Made by a program: the position numbers and the translations under genes. From Druceiella hillmani (taxonomy: Eukaryota > Arthropoda > Insecta > Lepidoptera > Hepialidae): 64,000 nucleotides of DNA. The stretch covers positions 29,494,501-29,558,500 of the forward strand of contig JAYKKI010000008.1 of NCBI GenBank assembly GCA_039881145.1. Reading direction: 5' to 3'. Each line of letters opens with the position of its first letter. The stretch's first letter is position 1. The notes below the pieces were generated by a model. It had not been told where the DNA came from. It made no database searches and saw nothing but the letters and a program-made list of their open reading frames with translations. Below, piece after piece: positions 38,011-51,629 of the stretch.

Positions 38011-38296
38011 AATAAATAAAACTGCTATAAGAAGGTTGAATATGCTATAAGTAGAGTATTGAGTAAACAAAGGAAATAGCTTACGTATTCAAAAAATATT
38101 TTCGTGTTTATATTGCACTTCAAGTGCAAATTCCTCCAAGGCTGGAAAATAAAAGAAAATAGAAAGAAAAATATTTTCCAAAACTTTAGGGCCCTTTTGT
38201 AATTAAACACGATTGAATGTTTTTATTGTCTTAGGCAATTAATTTTTTCAGTTAATTTTTAAAGGTGACAGGCCACACGACATTTTACATTGATGT

Positions 38297-38301
<5 letters not shown>

Positions 38302-38359
<58 letters not shown>
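38302..38359. repeat. (TA)n microsatellite
   Basis: Pure TA run of about 58 bases. Confidence 0.98.
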
Positions 38360-38360
<1 letters not shown>

Positions 38361-39039
38361 CGGATAAAACGTATAATAGCTCCTTAAACATTTTATTTAA
38401 ATCTTCATTCAGACAAATGAAAAATATTTCGAAAAGAACGAAAAGGATATTTATTTTGATAACAACATAACGAATATCAATTTCAGTTAAGAGTTTGTTT
38501 TAAATTAACGAAGGCAGTGGCTAGAAATCAAAATGAACAATGGGTATTGATTAGTTTTTGTAAACCTTTCTAGAAAGTTATTGTGTTTTTATTATTTTTA
38601 TTTACGAGGATAGGGGATATGCGCATTTACGAGGATTTTTTTCCAATTACAATTACAATTTTTTTTGTTCTTTCCAGATTGTCAATCGCAGAATTTTTTG
38701 ATCTTTTATTTTTTAAAATAATACAAGCTTTTTGATATTTATTTCCAGCTTTTGTTTTCATTAAATTCCTGACCCAAGGTTGTATGTTCTATAAAATATT
38801 ATTTACAATTTGGTAAATAATCTTTTATACCATAATAAGTTACTAAAAAAAACCAAAAATATTTTTAAAAAACAATCGGGGTTTGCGAAGCAAGATTCTT
38901 TGGCATTCGATCAACTAATCGATACTTTATTTATTTATGTCAAATTAACTGGGAAATTTTAAGGCAAAATGTATATACCTTAAGAACACATCATGTATAA
39001 GATAGGCACCCATCTAGCCAGCGTCCTTCACCGAATTAC

Positions 39040-39490
39040 ATAAACCTTTATCTATTTCCTTAATAAAATTGAAGACGTGTTTATAGGCTCGCCGAGAGCT
39101 GGCCTGCCCCGCCGGGCGCCAAACGTAGCGCCCACAATATTGTTGATATGAAGACATTTAGCCGTTAATTTATGTGACCGTCGCGCGGAGTCGTGCGTGG
39201 GGTCCATGGAGGCTGGTAGCATTTTGGTTATCTTGTATTTATCTTTATTGCCTTTGGACGGGTTCCTCTGCTTGCACTTGTCCCCGAGAGCCAGTTAATG
39301 GCCGGCCGTTTTGATTCATAAGTATTTTTTAGTTGCTTTTTTGAGTGTTGTTTCTCTGTTTTTTTGTGTGCTTGTAATGAATGGATCGAGGTTACCTGTT
39401 AATTTATTTAATTTGTCTAGTGTCAACGCGGCGTAGTCGCAGCGTTCGTGCGCGTCGCCTCGACAGGGGTCGAAAGAGAGTTCTACACAG
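39040..39490. promoter_or_regulatory. GC-rich intronic island, candidate enhancer
   Basis: CCTGCCCCGCCGGGCGCC, a CACAATATTGTTGATATG segment, GCCGTTAATTTATGTGACCG and AATGGCCGGCCGTTTTGATT stand out from AT-rich flanks. Both strands have short open frames (39316-39498 minus, 39381-39599 plus) that mirror each other and show no domain. Confidence 0.37.
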
Positions 39491-41000
39491 TCTACCATTC
39501 ATCTGGTACAATAATTATTGTAAGAAATACTTTTTAAATATAAAATTTAATCACAGGAATTGTGTTTGTTTAACATTATTCACGCTGAGAGAAAAATAAA
39601 ATTAAAGTTAGAAATTATAATTAAAAAATCAAACTAAATCAGTACAGCATTTATATTGATTCTTGACAACGATTTAGAATCAATGTAACATTAAACATTT
39701 CACGTACCCATTATTAAAAATCATCAATTCATTTAAGCAGAGGTACAGTTAACATAATAATAACTACCTAGGCAAGTGAATGGTATTATTTCTTACGCTT
39801 AATAATTTACGGCATTCAAATTATTTGATGTAATTCATAGGTATTACTATAAATCGTCGAATGGTTGACAGGTTTTATAATGTGTAACATTGGCAAACAA
39901 AATATATAAACCGTAAAGCATACAAAAATATATTTTAACAAACGGTCAATATTTTAAATATCTTCTTACACAACAGTCTTGAAAAAATCATCGAAAAATT
40001 TAATTAAAAATAAATCGTAGTCATAATATCCCTAATTCTTCACGATTTTAAAATAACTTTCTTGTATTGGCCGAAATACATTGTGATTTATAAACATCAT
40101 TACAGATTATTTCTTTGAACAAATCATATTAATTTTAAGCAAAGTTTTCGAGAGTATATTTCAACGATCGTTTAGAACTAATTGATATTAAAGTAGACTT
40201 TAATTTGATATAGTCAAAACATCTTTATATAATCGACAAACGATTAAAAAAAAGAATAAAAAAAATTTTTGTATAAAAACGTAATCGGAATAATTATATA
40301 GAATTTGTACAGCTGAATTCATTAAATATTCGCAACATCATACATATATTAAAAGAGTTGAATTTTTATATTTGTGGTTATGTGCAATTTTTATGAAAAA
40401 AAATATCCAAACCGTTTTGATGATATGCAATTTTTAACTCCCTCCAAAAAGGGAGGAAACACCCAATTCAACCGTATTTTTTTGTGGATGTTAACCTCAT
40501 ATTCCTGCATTTTTCAACAAATTTGTATTCTTTTTTATTTAGAAGAATATAACCTCAATATCGTCTCAAGAATATTTGCAAATAAATATAGAATGAAGGA
40601 CATCTGATTTCTATATTTATTTCAAATAAAAATAAACATAAGAAAAAGAAGGAGAAACTAAATAACTTTATATTAATTTCCAGATATTTTTGTTGAACTT
40701 CAAACATCCCACCTGACATAGTAACACTACCCGTTGACGTCATGTTATAAGTAACATCATGCGACTACTAATTTTCAACACACGTGCTCTGTAAATTTAC
40801 AATATTTTAGATCTATGAATTATGTTAGGTTCTATACTACAAATATTACCAAATTTGTATTTCAGTAATATAAATAGTGTGTAGTATTTTCAATCATGAT
40901 ATCCAACACTTTTTTACTAAGATTTTATACATGATTAAATTTTACACTTTATTATTATAGCCGTAATTATTACGCAATAAAAACTGTTAAACAGTCTTAC
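39491..41000. other. Intronic DNA, no gene seen
   Basis: AT-rich, no exon or repeat recognised. Confidence 0.35.
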
Positions 41001-41002
41001 GG

Positions 41003-41107
41003 ATCAAATATACTTACAAGTATTAATATTATATACATACAAGTATTAATACTATATAAAATATACTTACAAGTATTAATACTATATCAAATATACTTAC
41101 AAGTATA
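41003..41107. repeat. Short tandem array, units of about 30-36 bases
   Basis: Imperfect copies of AAATATACTTACAAGTATTA plus ATACTATAT: three complete words and one shortened unit. Confidence 0.85.
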
Positions 41108-41399
41108 ATTATTATTTTTAATAACTACCCATTATGTTATGATATATACTTATTCGTAGAAGGCAAACTGCTCTTTTTAACTCTTTGCAACAAAATATAT
41201 GGCAATTGGCTTTCTCTTTCTAAATCCATATATTGTCTTTTGTTTGTAAAAATACCACTTATAATTATAATTCATTAAAACCAATTGTATTATAAGGAAT
41301 TTCTTTCAATTTGTTTGGCAGTTCTCCAAGATTATAACGGTACCCGGCTAAAAACTATATGATTAGATAGGACTAAATTTATTACATATTTTTAATTTA

Positions 41400-41508
41400 T
41401 AAAATTAAAACATATTTTTTTTAAAATATCTCTTACAGGCAAGGTTATACAATTGAAACAGATCATAAGAAACCAGGACCAATAACCAATAGAAACCAGG
41501 TTTAAAAA
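41400..41508. repeat. Local direct repeat X, copy 1
   Basis: AAAATTAAAACATA ... AATATCTCTTACAGGCAAGG ... AATAGAAACCAGG; matches 41694-41792. Confidence 0.85.
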
Positions 41509-41514
41509 AAACTC

Positions 41515-41699
41515 ATCAATTTACGAAACATTTATAAGTATTTAAAATATTTTTAAATATCTTTCATTCGCGCACTAATGGGCGACTGTCATAAGGGCAA
41601 AAAACAATAAAAGGTCAAACCATTTCAAAAAAAGTTATTTTCATCAACCTCATGTTGTCCAACCATACAGCTGTTGACTCAATGTTGGATACCATAAAA
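41515..41699. repeat. Direct repeat Y, copy 1
   Basis: About 185 bases from ATCAATTTACGAAAC through TTCGCGCACTAATGGGCGAC to TGTTGGATACCATAAAA. Nearly identical to 44293-44472, in the same orientation and 2.8 kb apart. Copy Y sits between the two X copies. Confidence 0.92.
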
Positions 41700-41792
41700 T
41701 TAAAACATAATTGTTTTTAAATATCTCTTATAGGCAAGGTTCTACAAATGAAACAGACCATAACAAACCAATAGAAACCATGTTTAAAAAAA
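41694..41792. repeat. Local direct repeat X, copy 2
   Basis: AAAATTAAAACATAATTG ... AATATCTCTTATAGGCAAGG ... AATAGAAACCATG; about 85-90 percent like copy 1 by eye. Confidence 0.85.
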
Positions 41793-42459
41793 CGCCACTT
41801 AGCTATATTCCAATATTATAATTAAAGCATGAAAAAGGTGTACTTTAAAATAAAGTTATTAAAAAATCGTTATACACCTCGGAATTCAGACATATGATAC
41901 ATGTGACTACTGAACGGTTAATATAATAACAAGTGAGATAATATTAAAAATTGTATAAATTAATTAAAATGTAAAAAGATATTAAAAAATGGTTTTATAT
42001 ATTTATATATGTGTATGCTTATATGTAAATAATATTTATATACTAGTAGTATATAAATACAAAGTATTGAACACGTGCCTATGAGATATTGTAATACCTA
42101 CTTTGCGTACTGCCAAATTCATTACCTAAACTATATCTCGTGGATATGATTACATAAGTATCTAATTTACCATTTTATTGTATTATATTAAATCTTCATC
42201 AAATAAAAATATAATTACATTAAATTACAATAAGTAATATATACACACATAAATTACAATAAAATATATACAACAATAAATAATTAAAAACATGAACTAT
42301 ATAAAAGTGTTACAATATGTCCACACGAGTTCTAACAATATTTATCGTGCCTAACGTATAAAATGAATTTAAATACTCGGTAATTCAAAATACAATTAAA
42401 TAAAAACTCGATAATTTAATGATTTAGTAATTTAATTTCACATATATGCTACCTAAAAA

Positions 42460-42960
42460 CGTTGTCGCTCCGAAGACGCGCATTTTTTACGAACTAATAA
42501 ACCGGGCACTTAAACCGAAATATAACTGGCCGTAAAGCCAGAAAGCCATTAAACGCGCGTCGAGTGAAGGGCGTGAATCGAAGGAATGAAAAATGGAATT
42601 TATCTCGAATTATAATAAACATAATAACGTGCACTTCACACTCGACTCGATCGCTGAGAGCTCTCTGTGAACCGTGAGAAGTACGCAGGCAATGTCCACC
42701 GAAATCCGCGAACCAATAATTAGATATAAATTACAAATCCATATCTCAGCGATGCGATAAGGTGACATTCTTCCAGACGTCTGAGTACAGACAGGCTGAT
42801 AACAAAACATTCCGAGCGGCCTCGCAGCGAGCGGACCCGGTCGTAAATAAGGGGGCCACCGCAATATACCCCTCAGAATCACGGCGTGGAAACCCCGATT
42901 ACCATAAAAGTATTATAAGAATCACGACACATAATAAAAAGCATACGAAACCTGCACTAA
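42460..42960. promoter_or_regulatory. GC-richer island, candidate enhancer
   Basis: Low-repeat segment with GTTGTCGCTCCGAAGACGCG, AAACGCGCGTCGAGTGAAGG and GCGAGCGGACCCGGTCG. Opposed open frames at 42610-42882 (minus) and 42762-42968 (plus) carry no domain. Confidence 0.35.
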
Positions 42961-43009
42961 TTTACTAATGAAGGTAACCAATTAAAAGCGTTTTTATATA
43001 TCTTATATC

Positions 43010-43520
43010 GAAGAAGAGCTGAACTTGTTACGTGAAGTGATAAAGAAGGAGTCGTAGCTAATTCAATTTTGTCGTGTGTTTGTGAGTTGTCAGCGCCACC
43101 CGAGAGCCTTAAGGCCATTATTTATAGGTTCCGAAGCTAATTTGTTGCCAAGTGACCGCCGTTAAATGTGACACTTGTATATGTGTAGGTACACTGGCTT
43201 ACATTCCACGGGACGCTAATGCCAATTTACGTTGCAAATGGCTCTTGATAAATTGTTTAATTAATGATTTGAAACTGTAACGGGTGGCGAGACAAAGAGG
43301 AGATAAGGAATTATGCAGATCAATAGTCCATCGCGGAGTGCGGATTGCGGTTTGGACGCTGCCAACATTTTTATCGATGTTATTAAGGTCGGAGCTCATT
43401 ACCGTATCTTCGATGAATAATGATGTTGAGAGATCGGGAGGACATCTGTTAAATGGGCGCACGCCTCTTATTAATGAATTCATTATTTATTTAAATAACG
43501 CGAAACAAAGAAAAAGATTT
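43010..43520. promoter_or_regulatory. Low-repeat island with homeodomain palindrome, candidate enhancer
   Basis: About 500 bases of balanced composition. TAATGAATTCATTA at 43472-43485 is a perfect 14-base palindrome of two TAATGA homeodomain-type sites. Also TTTAATTAATGATT near 43257, GGAGATAAGGAATTA (GATA type) near 43299, TTATCGATGTTATTAAGG and GCCATTATTTATAGG. Opposed open frames over 43199-43526 lack domains, so a conserved non-coding element is the simplest reading. Confidence 0.45.
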
Positions 43521-44292
43521 ATTTGACACAAAATCAATTGATGCTAATTAATTCACTGATTTACTACATATTATTCTACTCGTCTATTTTCACGATATGA
43601 AAACCAAGTTTAAGAAAATAGACTTATAATTCTTTTTTTGTTAAAATATATTTATTTTTTCCAACACTAAAAAAATACTCTTGTTTTAGTTTTTCCTTGT
43701 TATTTTATAATTATCTTCTCATATTTAAACAATCTTTCCCATTCTATAGTTATTTTACGCGAAAAAAAATTACAACACAATTATCAATAAGTTTATGATT
43801 AAAACAAGCTAATTTTGCTGATATATCTATTAAAGATATTTGAATAAATAAAATAAATATATAAGCAAGTTTTGTGGATCCTCATAAAAATCTTTGTTAT
43901 CTGCAATATAGATCTGTGATATCACTATTAGTATTTTACTAAAATGCAATATTTTTCCCTTTTTATTTTTGTTTTTAAGATTTTGTCTACCCTAAAAGCA
44001 TTTAATCATACTACACTAAAAGTGTTTATTGAATAAATAACGTAGCCTAAATCTGTTTCCCATCAAATTAAACACAACTAAACGTACAAGAATAAGAAAA
44101 GAAGAAAATAAGAAAAAAACGAACGGTAAGTAATTATGCAAATTTTTTTAATAAGCAAATTTAAATAAAAGCAAAAATAAGAATCGAATATGAGATATTG
44201 AATAAATATTTTCAGAATATTACAGAAGGCAATCTTATATTAAAAAAACCCGTTTAACGTAACGGGGTATTCACAGACTAACGAAAACTTAT

Positions 44293-44472
44293 ATCAATTT
44301 ACGAAACATTTATAAGTATTTAAAATATTTTTAAATGTCTTCCATTCGCGCACTAATGGGCGACTGTCATAAAGGTAAAAAACAACAAAAGGTCAAACCA
44401 TTTCAAAAAAAAGTTATTTTCATCAACCTCATATTGTCCAAAGGCTGTTGACTCGATGTTGGATACCATAAA
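44293..44472. repeat. Direct repeat Y, copy 2
   Basis: Second copy of the 41515-41699 segment. The sequence continues on the right into balanced, low-repeat DNA (ACGGAATGTATCCGACAGAG), which suggests this is the original location and the 41.5-kb copy is derived. Confidence 0.9.
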
Positions 44473-44689
44473 ACTCGAAAATCATACAAACGGAATGTAT
44501 CCGACAGAGCCGATGGCAATAAGGTTTCATAATCGCTTCAAAATAACCTAAATAAAACTAATAAAACAAAATCCGAATATCTTACTCGAACCCTCGAATT
44601 ATTAATTAAAAATAAGATATTGAACTCCTCTTGATTTGTGTTATTTTTCGTTAATCTGGCTTATCCTTTTCGATTTGAATAAAACGCAG

Positions 44690-44830
44690 AAGAGAAAAGA
44701 ATTAATGTCCTAAAGATAATAACTTTAATTTGGTTTCGATTAAGAATAGATTGTGGGACGTTATTGGTCGCTGGGTCGACGTCTTTGTTCCATGTTCCTT
44801 AATGGAATTGGCGGAGTTCTGTTGATAATG
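44690..44830. promoter_or_regulatory. Small low-repeat island
   Basis: GATTGTGGGACGTTATTGGTC, GGGTCGACGTCTTTGTTCC and TTAATGGAATTGGCGG stand out from AT-rich flanks. CTTTGTT resembles HMG-box sites. Inference only. Confidence 0.25.
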
Positions 44831-46235
44831 TAAACATCTTAATAACAAACTACTTTACATTTTGAATTCGATACTGAATCTTACTGAATCCTAAAACCAT
44901 AGTTCCGACGAGTAATTTTAATTTGGTTTTATACCTATGAAACGCTATATTCCATATCTCTTTCTGTCCACAAATATTTTCCATTACAAAATGGGAAAAA
45001 TGTGTCTAGTGACTACCAAAAAATGTACTTTTTGGCTAGAACGGAAAACAAAAGGTGATTTTAAGCTGTCGTTTCCTCAACCTCATGATATCTTCAAGTT
45101 TAGACTTAGCCTCACGACATTTTTCGGGTGGATACCGTATCTTAATTATTAACCAAAACCAAAAAAACATTTTTTATTGTGAATCCACATGTAAGCAAAG
45201 TGAGACCAAATTTATTTGGAGTACATCATCTAGTGGCATGTTCTTTAATAGACCTTTTGAAATGGAATTTAGGTTCTCTATAACAATTTTACAATTTCGA
45301 AGTAAAACATGCAAAACGAGGAAAGTCTTCGGGGAGAAAAAAATAATGTACCTCTCCATAGATATAAAGTGAATGCGAGAATTGTTGTGCGGCTTTGAGT
45401 ATTACGCAGATACTTTAAAATTAAAGTCCGTTTTACCGGGTTTAATTGTTAAACCCTTTTTGCGAAAGGTTAAGCTTTAAAGTCACGTGCGATGTAACTC
45501 TATTAACTTATTAGCCATGAGTCATAAAATCTAAAAAAAATTCTAGGTATAAGGATTATATTATAAACTTTAAATGAAGTTGTTTCAATTAGGTTTTGTG
45601 GATATAACGTAAAGCTTGAACGGATATAGACAACTGTGGAATCAAAATTTATACATGTCCAGATACGTACAACGTGTTTGTTTTTATTTTGAGGCCTCAT
45701 CTTCACTGTAACTTATGATAAATCTTTTAATTTCGGAACTGATAAAAAGCCTGAAAAATTGTGAAAATAAAGCTTGGCAAGCACAGTCGTCTAAAACTAT
45801 TTAGATCATGCTACATTAATTATTGTGAAAATCTACTTAGCTTTTCAATTTTGCTATAAAATGTATCTGGAAAATATTTCTAAAGATCATACAAAAATTA
45901 CTTTTTGTATTGGTTTAAAACCAGCTTCCTTTTTAAACAAAACTGAAAATATGTATGAAACTGAAAATTACCAAACCTTACTATAGGCAAAATAAGTACA
46001 CAAAATGCTGCACCACTCTCGTTGGTACAAACCAGTTACAATGATAGCACATTATATAAAACAGTGATAATTTTTTTTTCAAGTCCTTTTTTGCGTTAAA
46101 TTATTACAAGGAAGAAAATGTATTGACTATATTATATAATAAATGCATATATTGTAAAATTGCTGACTCCTTATCTATTAAATGCAATATTATTTGAATA
46201 AAAGTATAGAAACATCTCTTTCATTTCAATAATTC
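44831..46235. other. Intronic DNA, no gene seen
   Basis: Open frames at 44937-45372 show no domain. AT-rich. Confidence 0.35.
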
Positions 46236-46281
<46 letters not shown>

Positions 46282-46336
46282 TATTTATATATATATATAC
46301 ATGCATACATAAATATTTATATATATATATATATAT
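46236..46336. repeat. (TA)n microsatellite, interrupted
   Basis: TA runs broken by ATGCATACATAAATATTT in the middle. Confidence 0.95.
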
Positions 46337-47051
46337 CTTCTCAAGTGGACCAATTTTTCCCTTGTTCAAGAAACTTGAAAATTGGTTCATTATTATTGGA
46401 AAAAAAAAATTGCTAGAAGCGATAGGTTATTTGAAGTAATCCATTTAAAATTAGTAATCATTACTAGTAAATTGAAAATTAATTACTATTGCCAAAAATA
46501 TTTCCACGTCATTAATTCTTAGTTTAAAATAGCATTAAAATAATTTACATACGACCATCACTTAACTATACTCACTATCGGCTCACAATCGTCTCTATTA
46601 ATTCTAAAGCGATACCCTCCTGACAGATACCACCAACGATAATAATAAACCCAACAATATTAAACCATTCTTGCGCAACAACTAAATATTAAAATTAGAG
46701 TTTAAATCAACATTTTCAAAGGCCCATTACAAAAGTTTTTTTATCCTTTAAATCAAGTGAAAACTAGTTTGTATCACAGAGAATTCAGGCCAACTATTTC
46801 TTCAAGCTTCAGTTATAACAATTTCAATCTTATTTACAGTTTCAGTGCAGCAGGAATTTTGAACTTGCTACGTCACGTCGTTAATAATACCAAAAGAACC
46901 TTTAGAGTTGACAATTGTTTTTCATCAACTCCCTTTATTCATTTACTTAGAAATATTTTTCATATACAATTTTTGGGGAGGCTCAGTGCGCCAAAACGTA
47001 TCGACCTAGTTATACAAGATGGATTCGTCATATTGCAAAGTATCAACATCC

Positions 47052-47073
47052 ATATATATATATATATATATCC

Positions 47074-47130
<57 letters not shown>

Positions 47131-47131
47131 T
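47052..47131. repeat. (TA)n microsatellite
   Basis: TA run with one TCCG interruption. Confidence 0.97.
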
Positions 47132-47134
47132 GTT

Positions 47135-48985
47135 TAGATATCACATCGTATATGAGGAAACACATATAAAATTCTTAGGAAAATAAATATTTCCACAATT
47201 GCGAAATGTAAAATATATTTGAATCCCTTGGTAATTAACAAAAAAAGTTTCAAAAAGAATAATTTACGAAGATAAAAACTAAATGTACATATTACAGAAG
47301 AAATATATTTAATTATATAAAAGAAAATCCACAAGAAATAATCCACATCAAACTAAGCTAACCACTGACAAATCCAACCTTACCTATAAATCTTGGCACG
47401 TATGCTTCTCTGCGCATTTGACAAAAAGTTATTTGAAAACTCTCTTCTTTACTTTATTCTCGTTCTTTCAATCTCATTGTGCAATCTATTCTAATTTATT
47501 ATTCACTTTTCTTTACGTATTTAAAGTTATTTGACTATTCGCCGAATTGCTCACCTCTATTTACGAACAATTAGTTTCTTCCTTGAATATAATCTAATTA
47601 TTTAAATCTATGAAATACTGAAATAACAATGATCAAATTTCAGAAATCTGGGATGCAACAAACATAGAAAATAAATATCATAGCAAAGAAATGAATCGCA
47701 GATCAATAAAAAATTTCATAGCTAAATTTTAAATTCACTACCGATGTAGAAATATCAGAATCGAACAGAGTATCTGATGCTGCAAAATGTTATTTTGCTC
47801 TGGAAATATAAATTATAACATTCTTCCGTAGCCTCGCATAATTATGAGGAAAATAAAATGTTAACTGATGTAAAAAGATCGATTATCACTAGATAATAGT
47901 GATTCTGGGGCAAAAAGTTTGTGAATCAATTTGGGGCAATATTTTTAGTGTGTTGATTACGAAAATAATATTATATTTTCTGAATTTGTTTTTGTTTTTG
48001 AGATAACGACTATATACGTACACGGACAGTAGAAAGTATGTAAGAAAAAGTTAAGTCTATTACATTCTTTATTTGTTTTATTTCTGATACATTACTACAT
48101 ATTTATTTAAGTTTAATAACACTTAAAAAGTTAAAATGAAAAAAATATTTTACTAAAATTATTTTCTATCTGACTTTCTTTGGTTTTCTTGGTAAGGACC
48201 ACAACTTTGTTAGGTCCAACAGTAGACGGTATAATATGGTGGTCTCATCGTCTCTGGTATCTTTTGTGCATTATCCCATCGTAATTAATCTTCAAAATTA
48301 TCAGAGAATTTACTTAAATTAATGTATAAAAATATACCTTGGCACGTATTAGCTTTCAATTTTTCAAAATGGTTTTTTTCTCATTTTTTTAAACACATTA
48401 GCGACTACTTTTACTATATTTTTCTGCCTTATGAGTTCCCAAAAAGTATTTTTATGACACAAGCTAGACGAGCTAGACGTCTAGGTGTTAAACACGGTTT
48501 GAGACACATGACTTTTATCCTTTATACGGGTTCAAAATTACGTATTGACAAAGATTCTTGCCCTTAATTTTTCTACTGTACTTTTTTAAAATGTGTATAT
48601 TATTGTCTTTAATTATGTCTTTATTTTTATCGCCTGTGTTTATCATATATAGTCATCTGAAATTATAAGAACGATAATATATCTAAGTAAAATCTATATT
48701 TTCTTAAGTCAAAACAATTAATGAACAATATTCTTGATATTGTGTAATAAGTGGTTACATTCAATAAAAATTAATTACAAAGGTTTCAACATGTCGATTA
48801 TTAAACAAATGACAAAACGTTGTGAGCAGGCAAAATAAAAATATCAAGTAATTCTACTATGTATTTTTTTATTATAAGAAACAAACCAAATTAACTAGAA
48901 TTAAATATCTAACAGGAGTAACAACAACACCCAAGCACATCAAAATCGATAATAGATCTAATACAACAGAAAAAAAATATTTTTC
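47135..48985. other. Intronic DNA, no gene seen
   Basis: AT-rich, no exon recognised. Open frames at 47134-47346 and 48322-48567 lack motifs. Confidence 0.35.
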
Positions 48986-48987
48986 CC

Positions 48988-49195
48988 CCATTGTTATCAA
49001 TTCAATTGTATGATACACTTATGTTGTTAATCATGATGCACTTATGATGTTCTCAATTCAATTGTATGATACACTTATGTGGTTGTATATTATGGTCATC
49101 AATTCAATTGTATGATACACCATGATATACTTACTGTTACGATACAACACGAAACATGTGGATATGATGTGACCATTGTTATCAATTCAATTGTT
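48988..49195. repeat. Imperfect repeat of an ATCAATTCAATTG word
   Basis: ATCAATTCAATTGTATGATA with a following CAC occurs at 48996, 49052 (shortened start) and 49098. The first and last copies share CCATTGTTATCAATTCAATT (about 48988 and 49174). CAATTG is an E-box-type palindrome. Confidence 0.75.
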
Positions 49196-49399
49196 ACTTG
49201 ATTTAAAAAAAGTGCTTTATCAAGATTAATTATCGCTTCAGATTGAGGAAGTAAAATCTTCCACGCCAAAGACAAAGTCTGTAGAATATTTAAGAAGTTT
49301 GGATCTAATAAAATGTTTAATACCTGCCAAAATTATCTCACGAAATCCCTAACCTCCTACCGAAATCCCTAAACCGCTTCATCATCCTCCGACCCACCC

Positions 49400-49880
49400 T
49401 TTACACAGAGCCTACATAAAATACAAGCGATAAATTAAGGAATCACTGGGAGCCACTTAGACAAATGAGTCGAAACTATAAAATCAACGTCGCCCGGACT
49501 AATCGAATTAAATTTCGATAAGTATCGGATGCGGCTTAACACATTTTAAATTCCATTGTGTCGAAAGGCAAAACATAAATATATAACGGCGGACGGACGG
49601 CGCGCAGTCCGGTCTTAATTACGGCCGGCAGGTAGGGGCCACTTTTTTGCCATGAGCTCTGTTATTAAACAAATGGTGTTGTAATTATAGAAAATTGACT
49701 GTGAGGTCCACCAGCTCGTCCGAGCCGGTAATAAATATGTTTTGATATCTCGACATGATGCAGGGTGCATATTTTTGTTGTATTTAAATTGCGGTTCGAA
49801 TCTAAACTCGGTTAATGATGCAGCTGTATGCATGTTATTAAGCAAACCGGACAATTCGAGGTGTTTTTATGCGTCATAGA
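49400..49880. promoter_or_regulatory. GC-richer island, candidate enhancer
   Basis: Low-repeat segment with CGTCGCCCGGACTAATCG, GGCGGACGGACGGCGCGC, GGTCTTAATTACGGCCGG and GGTTAATGATGCAGCTG. The minus-strand frame 49615-49854 has no domain. Regulatory role inferred from composition and intronic location. Confidence 0.4.
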
Positions 49881-50989
49881 TCTTGGACAATATAGTTCAA
49901 TGGCATATACAAGGACATAAATATGTATTGTCTATTTTGTTTATGTTAATGTCAAATTATTAACTACAAAATAGTATATATTCATCGTTAAAGTATTACA
50001 ATTTAAGTTTCATTCAAATTTCGTTTATTCATGAATAACTTTAAGTTAATAGGGTATTTGACTAATTTTTTTTTATTTTGTTAATTATAATTTCAAAGTA
50101 CAAGCTGACGAAGAGTGAAAATTTTTTTTACTTATCTTGAAAATTGGCCGAGTTATAAAAGTTTAAATGTAATCTTTAGACAAGGCCAGCAATACTGCAT
50201 TGTGAGGTCATTTTTAATATTGCACATTGTATTCTACAAAAGGAAAAGAGACAGGGATATACTCAACTATGTTCGTATGTTCAAATTTAGAAGCCTACAT
50301 CTGGCTCATTTTTCAATCAATTTTTGAATTTTTTTCAATAATGGTATTTAATTAACTTATATTTCACGATAGTGTACGAAAAATATTAAACTTTAGGACG
50401 AGTCAATTACCCTATTCGTGTAATTTAAGAAATCGGGATATTTACAGGCTTCATCAAAGCCATCTTTATTTCAAAACTACAATCTAAATGTTGTTTAAAA
50501 ATACCTTTTCATGCATTTTTTTTATTTTATCTACACCTTTAGAACTAGGCGATACAGTAAAATAAAGGCAGGTTTCTTTTTCTTTCTATAGTTACAATAC
50601 TTCTAGCCTTTAAATACAAATTTTTATGTTCAGGATATTTTCACTGCGCAAAGTTTTGTCATGATGTTCGTTTTAGTGCGGAAGTACAAATATTACGTTG
50701 TTTTGAAAAATGACCGTTGCTTTTTTAAGTAATGTAACCAAATATTAAATATTCAAATTTAAAACAAAACCGTTGTCGTTTTTACTGTTGTAGAATAAAA
50801 CATTTAATTTAGTTCATTTGGTGTGGCGACCGGCACCGAAGTATATGCTTATATTATGTTTTATTCCACTCCATATTTCCTTTATTTTCTTCAATAAACG
50901 AGTCTGATTGTTTTTTACTTATATAGGTTTTACATGTATGTAACTTCTAATAAATACATTACTAGGTTGGGCGTCGAAAGTTTCTTACG

Positions 50990-51060
50990 ACTTTTAGGGT
51001 GTCATACTCCAAAGGAAAAAACGGACCCTCAAAATATCACTTACGCGTGTGTCACAGGAA
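50990..51060 (+). repeat. Family A terminal fragment
   Basis: TTTTAGGGTGTCATACTCC, AAAGGAAAAAACGGACCC and a TATCACTTACGCGTGTGTC block follow the family A forward end. Two related stretches (AGTTAACACTCAAAAATATT near 51112; AGTTAACATTTAAAAATATT near 51431) suggest an internal duplication downstream. Confidence 0.6.
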
Positions 51061-51616
51061 TTTGTCTCAGAATTGAAGCGATAAGGCGCTCAATCCCACA
51101 TATAACTGGTTAGTTAACACTCAAAAATATTCGTATGGAAATTTTAGAAAAGGCTAATAAAGTAATCGAAAGTTTTATTTCAATTTCTTGTATCGTCTAA
51201 GACAATAATTAAAAGAGCGATTTATAAATATTTCGAAACTATTTGTCTTATAATTTTACGTAAGTTCTAAAATAATTAGTCCGAGAATACATTTACATAA
51301 ATATTAAAGCACATTTCGTTGAAAGTACAGACGCCATAAATTTCGACAAATACTTCTCAGATAACGTTTAACGTAAAAACACGAAATATGACGTAATTAT
51401 AAAGCATATTTACTCGCATATATCTTAATAGTTAACATTTAAAAATATTCACATGAAAATCTAAAAGGGGGAAAATAAAACAGTTGATTTTTTAAAATTT
51501 TATGTATAGCATTTTATGTATAAATTTAAAAAAACTCCAAAATTATGTTTTGCAGAATATTACATAAGGTTGTTCTAGAGATAGATATTGTTAAAAATAT
51601 CCACAAAAACATTCCT

Positions 51617-51629
51617 CCCCCCCCCCCCC
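51617..51629. repeat. Poly-C tract (13 bases)
   Basis: Thirteen C in a row in AT-rich DNA, likely length-variable. Confidence 0.95.

Noticed and set aside
43199..43526. Opposed 94- and 80-codon frames
   Set aside because: No recognisable protein features. The sequence looks like non-coding regulatory DNA.
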